Assembly: GCA_037176885.1 (NCBI GenBank)
Contig: JAWWNJ010000090.1
Location: forward strand, 496,001 to 560,000
DNA length: 64,000 nt
Direction of reading: 5' to 3'
From: Favolaschia claudopus
Lineage: Eukaryota; Basidiomycota; Agaricomycetes; Agaricales; Mycenaceae
The translations under genes and the position numbers were made by a program. Shown in pieces: positions 22,522 to 31,500 of this stretch (its first letter is position 1; every line of letters begins with the position of its first letter). A model generated the notes under the pieces. The model had not been told where the DNA came from, searched no databases, and was given only the letters and a program-made list of their open reading frames with translations.

Positions 22522-22822
22522 CACCGGGGGCAAACCCCAAGGCCTTTGAAGAGCAAAGGCCTTAAAGGCCTTTGCGACACCTTTGCCACACCTTTGTTGT
22601 TGCCATGAGGTGACGGTGGCGTACATCCTGGTGATGGTATCATCAATGTTGCCGCACCTTTGCAATTTCGGCGGGGAAATCCCTAGGTAGCGCCGAGTTG
22701 CCGCTGGAGGACACGCGGAACAATCGGCATGTGTGCCGCCTTGACGACAAAGGTGTGGCAAAGGTCAAGCAAAGGCCTTTAAGGCCTTTGCTTTTCAAAG
22801 GCCGCGGAGTCTGCCCCCGGTG
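22522..22822. mobile_element. MITE, CACC..GGTG family, copy 1
   Basis: A 301-bp element with long imperfect terminal inverted repeats. The left end begins CACCGGGGGCAAACCCC and the right end mirrors it; both ends carry GGCCTTTGAA.AGCAAAGG and TTAAAGGCCTTTG. It is flanked by a 3-bp direct repeat, TGA at 22519-22521 and 22823-22825. It has no coding capacity. Removing it and one TGA rejoins the reading frame of the surrounding gene. Confidence 0.85.
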
Positions 22823-23144
22823 TGAGATGAGCAACATCATTACCCAAGCGACGAGTATGCAGAATGTGTCGAAGAGAGACTGGACCCGAGAACCAACATG
22901 GTCCCAGATGCTTGAAAACACGAATTGATCAGAGACGAATACCGGGAGAATATTGATATGTACCGTTATTCAGTTTACCACCTGTTTGACCTAAGTCGCC
23001 AGAGTAGCCTTCTTGACGTTGTCCATCGCCTTCTTCCCAGGCTTCTCCAGGGGCCATAGCAGATGGGAGTGGTGCATGCAGAAGATTACGCAACATTTTT
23101 GAATATTGGGAGTTTTGGACGTGTCGACGATCTTTGTGGCGTGA

Positions 23145-23755
23145 CATTCATCCTCCTCCATTGCTCCTATCACAAGCCCGAAGCAAATATGGATCTTACG
23201 GGTCTGCAGCGGCTGGCATCTTCGGATTTTCAAAAAAAAAAAAAAGCACCGTACCTGTCGTTCTTCACCCATTTAATTCAATTATACTTTTTTTCGTTCC
23301 CTCGTGGGCCTCAGATCTTGATTCATGTTCTTCTTTTCTTGTCTTTGACCGGCCCCAAGACATGTTTTCGCATGCAGAGGTAGAAATAGATTAAATATTG
23401 ATACTCGTTGGCTCCGCCGTAAAATTGCTGCGTGTAATACAGGCACGTTGGCAAGCAGGAATACCGAGAATATGGGTTGTTGGGAACCCCAATCGTCGTC
23501 GAGTCCCGAATGGAATTCCGCGTTGGACCTGATAGCGCGCTTTAATACGAGCACCGGTGAATGGTAGGGGATAATACCTGATGAGTCACAGTGTGACGAA
23601 ATGTTCTTACGCACAAACCCAACAACGTCGTGGTCCCCGCCCCCGTTTCAAACACCCAGATATCCTGTACATCACCCACCTCAACAGCTCGCTTCTCTCG
23701 CCCGCCATTCATCCTCCTCCATTGCTCCTATCACAAGCCCGAAGCAAATATGGAT
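23145..23755. repeat. Perfect 50-bp direct repeat flanking about 0.5 kb
   Basis: Positions 23145-23194 and 23706-23755 are identical over 50 bp (beginning CATTCATCCTCCTCC and ending GCAAATATGGAT). Read on the minus strand, each copy encodes IHICFGLVIGAMEEDE of the transposase-like gene. The 511 bp between them do not fit that gene's reading and contain an A12-13 run near 23230. Either an insertion with a very long duplication or a local duplication produced this. Confidence 0.75.
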
Positions 23756-24596
23756 TTTACATCCTGCCGGTTTCTCAAAATTAGAACTCCAGGGCGTCTG
23801 GGCTTTGAGCAGCCCCGCCTCTTATAGCGTTGGACAACTTGGTAAAAACTAATATGGTTGGTTAATTGAGCTCAAATCGAAACTGCGTAACTCACAAGGC
23901 TGCTTTCCCAGCTGCGGAACCCGCGTCCATTTGATTCTGAATCAACTGAAGATCGAAAATCTTGCGCATGAGGGACATATCCTCTGCATCGGTATGCTCA
24001 TAACACTCGAGAAGGCTACCGTCGAAGAATTCGCACTTGTAAGCGCCGTTACATCTGTGCGTGGATCGACAGGTGGGGATATTGCCGAGAATTTGACAGT
24101 TAGTATTATGTGTGGTACTGCCATTTGTTCCCTTTCCCCACAAATCTTGGTCCTATTGAGGCAATCTCTCATCAAAAAAATAAATGCGGAGAAAAAACTT
24201 TCCTCCTCTTTCAGGATTGCATCGAGCCCCTTCGATCTGCCCACCTTCGTTGCCTTCTTGGCCCACTCATCCTGAGAAGTAAAATGAAAGCTTTGTGGAC
24301 ATCAGAAATGGGAAAGTGTTCTGGAATCTCTAGCAGCTCAATGACATGATCGACTTTCTGCGTGCGAGAAATATTGATCTTCTTCGCCTTGAAGAAGCGC
24401 CCGGATGAGACTTTCGGACGTCGAGAGGCTCAGACTTGATTTCGGATTTGATAGGCAGCGGACCTTCTGCATCTAAGTCGGAGTCGCATAGGTTGATGAT
24501 GTTGTTCAGGACTGGTTTGATGTCAATGGAAATGCGTGGCAGCGAAGCCACAGGCTCGTCATCCAAAGAGATATCGGATAATACCGGTATGACCAT

Positions 24597-25293
24597 TGGG
24601 TGGACTCAAAAATTATCAGTCCACGCATCATCCATATAAAAAAGGGTTATTTACGTGCCTACTGCTGAAATTCTGGTTCTGTGGGTGATAAAGTCGTGGT
24701 ATTTTCGAGGCTGATCTAGTCCCGCGCGTTTGACACATTAAACGTGGTGTTCCCAAGAGAAAGTCCTGTCAGAATGCCACGAGTCCATGACCATATCAGA
24801 TCCGCGCTGAAATAAGTTAAGTAATGGGTAACACACCAATCCACTGTTTGTATTCTTCAACATCCTTCTCACTGCACTGCAGCATTTCTCATTTTGAAGT
24901 CTCATATAAAGTAACCCTTTGCTTTTCCCACTGTGAATTGTTTTGCCTGCTACATTCTTGCTAGACAATCTAGTAGTTCGTCCCACTCAAACACAGTGAT
25001 TTGATTTGATTGAAGCTTGCACAAGTGCTCTGAGGGACGATACATGCTCCCGTCACCCCAAACACACATATATACACACACACACACACACACATCATAT
25101 TGCATTGGATTTGTGATATATATCTCGGTGTATTTCACACCTGTGCCTACAGACACCATTTCAGCGGGAAATGGAGAGTAGAATGTTAAAAGGAAATGAG
25201 ATTGAAAAGGAAAAACATATGAATTACAATGAGACAGTACTGATGCACAATCCTCAAGCTTTAAGACGCTTGATCAATCACATATCCCCCCAG
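24597..25293. other. Intergenic region with a CA microsatellite
   Basis: A (CA)n tract lies at about 25074-25094. A minus-strand frame at 24986-24738 (82 aa) has no splice or family support. Confidence 0.35.
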
Positions 25294-26277
25294 TTAACAA
25301 GCAGGAATCAGGCTAAAACCTGCAAGGAACTGTGTGACTTCATGGCTGAAAACTTTGACGCGAACAGTCTCTCCGGAAAAAGTCTCGCCCATTTTGACGT
25401 AAGGAACCATCTCAGCATAATCTCCCTCCTGCACAATGAGAAAGAGCGAAAATCTCTGAGAGGAATAGAGCCGAGCAGCAGCCAAGTCCGCATTGATGAT
25501 GTTGCGGTTGTTAAGAACGAACTGCTGATACCACTGTTCTTGTTGAGGCACATCCCTGTCGTTACAATCTGTTCGTTCCAACCATTCACACATAGACATG
25601 TCCAGCCCAGCGCCTGGGTTGCACAAAGACTCCAGGCCCGAGCGATGGGTCGAGGCCATGATTTTGCCGAAATAGGCAAGCCCATATCGATAAGTGTAGC
25701 CAAAGTCCAATACGAAGGTTCTGGCATCATCAAAATTGTCCCAAATGCGCAGATGAATAAAACGGCGAGATGTGATGGAAAGAAAGATGAGGACGACAGG
25801 GAAAGGAAGACCAAGTTTGGCCAGTGTGTGCAAGGGAATTCCCACAGGTATTGTGTTGTCCTCAAAAAACTCGTCGTTGTCAGCGCAGAGATTATTCATA
25901 GCGAGAGAAATGAGGCCAGCGATTGTCCGAAGGAGACGGAACATCCGGTGCATGAAGTGCCTGCGAATAGCATAATGTCCATCTGAAAGCTGATAGACAC
26001 AGTGCTCGGCAGATGGGAAGCCTCCTCCATGGAGCATAGAGGTCATAAGCTTCTGAATTTTCTCATCTCCAGTGAACCTGCAAGTAAAGTTGAGTACATT
26101 CCGAAGCGAGTAGACATGATTTGGGTGGACAGGTGGAGGAAGTGTGACGTGATGATCAGAATTATGGAGAGGAGTGTCAGAAGTGTCAGATCTGGTGTCT
26201 GAAATTTCCTCAGTGTCCACACCACGGTCTTTGCAAATTGCAAGGGCAAGGGAGGGAAGTACAAGATCTGTATTCAT
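25294..26277 (-). CDS. Uncharacterised protein, 327 aa
   Basis: A single open frame from ATG 26277 to 25294. The N-terminus has a Ser/Thr/Asp-rich stretch (ISDTRSDTSDTPLHN); the middle contains a hydrophobic segment (LPFPVVLIFLSI) and aromatic-rich sequence (FVLDFGYTYRYGLAYFG); the end is mixed alpha/beta. I see no recognised domain and no signal peptide. The antisense frame at 25171-25986 is a shadow. The gene has a TATA-like TTTATATA about 130 bp upstream on its own strand. Function unknown. Confidence 0.6.
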   Translation of the reverse strand: MNTDLVLPSLALAICKDRGVDTEEISDTRSDTSDTPLHNSDHHVTLPPPVHPNHVYSLRNVLNFTCRFTGDEKIQKLMTSMLHGGGFPSAEHCVYQLSDGHYAIRRHFMHRMFRLLRTIAGLISLAMNNLCADNDEFFEDNTIPVGIPLHTLAKLGLPFPVVLIFLSITSRRFIHLRIWDNFDDARTFVLDFGYTYRYGLAYFGKIMASTHRSGLESLCNPGAGLDMSMCEWLERTDCNDRDVPQQEQWYQQFVLNNRNIINADLAAARLYSSQRFSLFLIVQEGDYAEMVPYVKMGETFSGETVRVKVFSHEVTQFLAGFSLIPAC

Positions 26278-26889
26278 GTCGTCAACACTAAGCTCTCAGT
26301 CAGAAATGGAAATGAGCTTGGGAAAACGAGATAAAGAAAAGAGGATGGGGAGCCAAGTAATCTTTCGAGATGATGCTTGTTGTTCTGAGGAATTCTAGAG
26401 GGAAGGAAAGGGTTTATATAGAGTAGAGAGGAATGTGACATGTTTTACGTAAAACAGATGATCTTGAGTGTAAGTTTGAAGCGGAAGGGTGTCTAGACGT
26501 GGGAGTTTCAATTACTTTCGTCTTCTCTAACATCGTGACCTCAGGAGGATATTGCACATTTTGCTTGGTGAGCCACTCATCATGTTCTGGACCGAAACCT
26601 ATCTATCTGACTTTGAATTTTTGAACTTGTTTGCCCGAATTTTACACCATCTCTCTGCAAGTATTTGTTCAATCTCCACTTTCAGGAGGCTCATCAAAGT
26701 CTTCATGTTCAGTGAGCGGATAGGGAAATCACTGAGCTCTGGTGGCAAGGAGTTGTAAGGTCTGTAAGGTGTCTTGGGACAAGCTGCTAATGATGTATGT
26801 TGTCTTGTGTGAGTCTGTGAGTCTGTGGCCAGCACTCAATTAAACTCAACAACACAATCTAACATAACCTAAATTTTGTATCTAAATAA
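26278..26889. other. Intergenic region; short minus-strand frame
   Basis: A minus-strand frame 26835-26599 (78 aa) contains SLPPELSDFPIRSL and a Lys-rich end, vaguely F-box-like, but there is nothing to extend it. It lies next to the second MITE copy and may be a gene remnant. Confidence 0.3.
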
Positions 26890-27174
26890 CACCAGGGGCA
26901 AAACCCGAGGCCTTTGAATAGCAAAGGCCTTAAAGGCCTTTGCCACACCTTCATGACACTTTTGTTGTCGACATGGCAGCCACATGAATGCTGATGATGG
27001 CATGAATGACTGTGCCGCACCTTTGCAACCGCAGCCGGGAAAACCCTAGGTAGCACCGGGTCGTCGCCGACACAAACACGGAACAACCGGCACGCATGCC
27101 GTTGTAATGACAAAGGTCTGACAAAGACCTTTAAGGCCTTTGCTTTTCAAAGGCCACAGGGTCTGCCCCCGGTG
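26890..27174. mobile_element. MITE, CACC..GGTG family, copy 2
   Basis: A 285-bp relative of the element at 22522, with the same CACC(A/G)GGGGCAAA start, GGCCTTTGAATAGCAAAGG block, AACCCTAGGTAGC-like centre and GTCTGCCCCCGGTG end. The flanking direct repeat is TAA (26887-26889 and 27175-27177). The two copies have clearly diverged in the middle, so they did not arise in the same recent burst. Confidence 0.85.
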
Positions 27175-27394
27175 TAACTTATGAGGAACCAAAGATTTTG
27201 AAAGCTCAATTCAAAGAGGTTTACAGGTCTGTACACTAATTCTTGGCTATCTCACAGAAACCTTGAAACAATGTTCAAAGATTGTAGTCAAAAATGATGT
27301 CCGAATGCTCACTTGATTTTCTTTGCAAATTTCAAGGCCAGATTTCGAGATGGGTCTTCAGCTCTCATAAATAAATCACCGTCACAGTCGACTG

Positions 27395-27846
27395 TCAATA
27401 TATAGTAAGCCCTAAGACAGTCTCAGTTATCATAATCAAACAAACTGTTGCTGTGCCCACCCGTTGTGAATCATTACAGGCTTTCTCCGTTGCCATCCAA
27501 ACCAGTGGATTCCATTTCCATAACGAGATTTGATTCTCCTCTGTGCACTAAACATGAAATATTGCATTGCTTTCTATAAAGTGTCAGCTTAAGCAAACAG
27601 CTCTGAAAGCACGCAAACCTTTGAAAGAGAACGTGTAGCTCGTAACCCAAAGCATGTGCAAAACCACGGAACAATTTTTTCATTCAGCCACCTCCTTCGG
27701 GCCTTGGCTGATGACAAATTGAAGAGGTGTACGTTTACTACATTTTTCATAGCATCCAATTCTTGGACTTGTTGAGAAGTCAAGGTTTGCGAAAGTAGTA
27801 AGCGGTGGGGGATCGTTGGGAGCACTATTTGAGATGAGGATGTCAT
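27395..27846 (-). CDS. Small hypothetical protein, about 126 aa
   Basis: Two exons, 27846-27619 and 27547-27395, with a 71-bp GTTTGC..TTTAG intron, phase 0 on both sides. The first exon begins MTSSSQIVLPTIPHRLL and continues with a helical, Lys/Arg-containing stretch (NLSSAKARRRWLNEK); the second reads CTEENQISLWKWNPLVW and ends hydrophobic. The overlapping frame at 27892-27680 has an equally good ATG and could be a different first exon. No family is recognised. Confidence 0.35.
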
Positions 27847-28501
27847 GAGGATTGAGCTTGATACAATGCCCAGTGTACAGGTAGAGCTTCACTTATATAC
27901 TTGAGTTTGATCTGATAAATATATCCAAATAAATTGCTGTCACATGTCCCGGTCATGGTCATATAGGCTATATTTACAACATCTGATTCAAATTTGTTTC
28001 TCTTTCGTCCTGCTCTCTCCAAGCCCTATTCCACACTGAACATAGCAAGTGAAGGGAAAAGTTGTTTCCGTGATATTCAGCAAGTTCCGAGTCTTCCCAA
28101 CATCTCAGATAAAGATCTGCCAAAGAAACCGCATATTCCAAATATCCAACACTTTGTCGCTTTCAATATTAGCTTTGGAACGGAGCATTCAGAGAAATAT
28201 TCACCTTGCACATAGATCCAGATGGTCAAGGGCTAATTGTATTGCATAACGTTCTTCTCCATGGACTAATGCGAAACAGGCTGCTTCTATGAGATGTTTG
28301 TGTACCCAAGCAAAGGTAGGAGGATGTTCAATGAATAGGGACATAGCAATGCTTGAGAGCAGTGTTGTGTTGTATCTTTATATATCATGAACAATGATAT
28401 TTTTCATCTGATTTCCATATATTTGTAATTACATGTTAATACCCGGTCATTATACATTCAAATACTTGACATGATCAGAATAATTACAAACATATCAACT
28501 A
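27847..28501. other. Intergenic region
   Basis: AT-rich. Plus-strand frames at 27994-28249 overlap in two frames and are not supported. This is the 3' flank of the large gene that ends at 28502. Confidence 0.4.
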
Positions 28502-31500
28502 CTAATACATTGCAGCTGCTCGCTGTCGAATCTCAATTCCTTTTTCCAAAAACCCGTGAAAGAATCTGCCGTCACTGATCTCTGTTCCATTGGAGATCAT
28601 GTGATCATATCTATCTTCCAAGTGTTGGTCTAGATCGTATTCTGCTAAAACATGTCGTAGCTTTTCTTCAAAGGCAGCCAGAGTCCATGGTGAATTGTGA
28701 AAAGTGGAATTGCTGTATCTTGCTTTGTACGTTCTTAGGACAACTATGAGGTGCAATAGAGAGTCCTATTGAAGATTTGATTTAATTAAGAAACAGGTGG
28801 TAGTAGATACTCTCACCTCGAATATATTGTGGCATACTGTACCATCTCTGTTGTAGAGTTCATAGTGCATGGAGAACCATGTTCGAAAATGTCGGAAGTT
28901 GGCCTTGGCATAATAAAGAAAAGAGACAAGCTCCAGGTGAGCATTGCGGGCTCCAATGTCATCAGGAGCTGAGTAGCCATGATAATCTATGGCTTCTGCT
29001 ACAAGCACAAGATTTCCAAGAGCTAAGATTTGAACCAATCCTTCCAAGGTGCCAATATCTGGAATGTGAAGTTTGGTACGCATAGTTGGTGTTCCTGTGG
29101 CAACAAGTCAGAAACCTTTCAAGTCGATCACAACTCACAAACCCATTGAGGCTGATGTCAAGTGTTGAACCCAAAAGGCTAGCAGTTGAACGAACGGAAC
29201 AAATGCATTATGATAAGGTGTGGTCATATATGCTGACCAAGTTGTATCACCGGCACTGTTTGGCAAGTTCATGACTATTGGTCCAAGGATTGCCATGTGC
29301 AGATATGATATCACACTCTCCAAAATTGAAGAAAGTGCATGAAAGTTGATTTGACGAGTGATAGCATTTTCACAACAAATCTTGAAGAGCATGTGATTCG
29401 GTGGTGTAAATCTTGATATCATTGAGATGGAAATGAGTAACATTAAGAAGATTTCACTCACAGAACATCTCCTGCAGCCATTGAAACAGCTGTGAATTTG
29501 AAGGCATCCGGCTCCAAATGAAAAGGATGCCATTTGTACAGTCCCATAATATGATTCATTTGGTTGTTAGAACCAAGAAATACAATCTGCGAACCACTTT
29601 CTTGAATTATAGCTGATGCTGAGGGGCTGAACAAGATTGGTGAGGTGCAATCAGCAGTGGAAGCAGATAGCTGTCGAGAAGGCAAGACAGTTGTTGCACA
29701 GCCATCAAGACCTTGAGTGTACATTGATGCTTTTTCACTGCTGTTGACAGCGCTATAATGTGAGGATTATATTACCACACTTTCATTCGCAGCATAAAAA
29801 TTTAAACTTACTCAATGCCTTCTGGATCTAATAGCAGTGGTACGAGCAAAGGGCCAAGCTCAATATTCAATATTCTGCCATTGGAATTTCTGGCCTCCCA
29901 TAGAAATTGTTCTAGATTGGTGGTCCTGATATTAGCAGCTGCGCTACTTGGGCATGTTAAGCCATAGTCTAAATGATATTCAGACCAAGCACCAAGGGCA
30001 TGAAACAAACAAAAACTGACCATAAGCCTTCAACGCACGGTCAAATGGAATATTCAATCGCTCAAAAGACTTTTCTTCAAAGCTGAGAAGATCATTGGTG
30101 ACTAGGCCTTTGACCAAAACGGGTTGCATTGCTAAGATCCTTTGCCGTTCTTCTCCAGACATGTCACACCAACCAGACGCGGTAGTTTGGAAATAGCCCA
30201 AGTATTCAGTCTCTATGCCGCATAATAAAGAACGGTGCCAAGATTCCTTCAGGGAGTTAATGAGACGGTAGACACCATCCATGACCCGTTCCTTTTCTTG
30301 CACTTTAAGTGGGTGAAAAACCTAACAAAGTTTAACATAGGGCATAGCAGAGCAGGTGGAATAAAGACTAACCATACTTGTAAATGAACGTAGGAGATGT
30401 TGTTGTGAATCATGAGGGGAAAGGGGTATCAATGTTCCAATCTGGTCACGAACACCAATCCTCAAAAAATCTTCATCAAGTTGTTGATATTTCTTTTTCA
30501 TGAGTTTCTAATGTGACAATGAAAATGACGAATTAAGCTGAAGACAGTATACATACATCAACACCTGTAAGATCGAAAAGATCTTGGGTATTGTTGTCCA
30601 CTTCTCGGGTTAAATGGGTTAAATGAGCTTTCCAGTGCTCTGGGTCTTCCATTGCGCTTCTCCCAATGTCAGGTGTCTCAGAATGATAGCTTACAAGTGC
30701 AGAACTCAGTTTCTGAGACGGTGGTAATGCCCCAATGTTTGGATACGAAATGGGCAATTCCAAAACAGACTCCCACCAGGACAGAGATTGATGATGATTG
30801 GGTCGGTTTTGTTCATGATATGTGATGTATCCAGAAGGAGATAGGGGTGGTTCATATGGGGATAAAAATCCCTGTCCTTGATCCGGGCTTTGAGTCGAAA
30901 TTTCAAATGGCTCTTGCTGTGTCGTAGCAAGTGAATTCTGACTCGAGATTGTGAGCAAAATGTGGTTGTTCATGGATTTTGCTCACATTATGAGATACAA
31001 CGGGATAAAAAGATTGTGTTCTTGGAACCTCAATTGCAGCTGGCATATCCATCATAGCTGACAATAAGATATGTTTAGATTCAAGGACAATCAATAATAT
31101 AAAAAACTCGCACCTGGGCCTAGTGGCTTCTCTGAATCTGCCACTGTTACTTTGTCACATTCCGAAAGAAAACCATCCACCAGCACGTCCTTGAGAGTGA
31201 GGTCAGAGTTGCTGCCAGAATCAGAATCAGAGCTAGAGATTCCAGATCCAGAATCAGTTTTATGTTGTAGAACCTGTGCAAGGAGTTCATCTATCGCCAG
31301 ATTTGGATGATGTGTTATTTGTTCATGAGCCTGTGAATCCAAATCTATAGACTCCAAGGGTTTTACCCAATGATTGCCTGCAGAAGTCGATGCTAGCTGA
31401 TTATCCACTACAGGCTGCTCTTGATGATCCCATGACGGCCTTGGCAGCAGTGTTTCTAAAGCTGCATTTGGGGACAGAAATGTCTGTGGGCTCTGAACGT

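Larger units (their letters stand above)
20287..24596 (-). pseudogene. Wrecked DDE-transposase-like gene (multi-copy agaricomycete type)
   Basis: Pieces of one minus-strand protein can be followed from 24596 to 20287. In order: an acidic leader (VIPVLSDISLDDEP); an exon with TQKVDHVIELLEIPEHFP; DEWAKKATKVGRSKGL; a Cys-rich segment (C-x5-C-x4-C near 24080); WPLEKPGKKAMDN near 23030; RHILHTRRLGNDVAHL; HEETPAGLLWAG; KLPLADRYIHHIRTIN; LEGDITFKRMQGELNEW near 22270; NLFEAFFKVVKQVTGK near 22080; then, after an inverted block, LIESAHVATNK at 21507 and a coiled-coil/acidic tail with short introns. The spacing D (EGD), D (HFDMEAA) and E (LIESAH) suggests a MULE-like DDE triad; that is inference. It is broken by a MITE, an inversion, a 50-bp duplication, a frameshift near 22342, at least three in-frame stops and frame changes near 24420 and 24275. 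Confidence 0.7.

Noticed and set aside
25074..25094. CA microsatellite and similar (GT)n/(TA)n tracts near 8256, 8359, 13104 and 14361
   Set aside because: Ordinary microsatellites; noted only because one of them sits in a BTB intron donor.
25171..25986. A 271-codon plus-strand frame
   Set aside because: It is antisense to the longer minus-strand frame 26277-25294, and its composition looks like a shadow; only one of the two is likely real.
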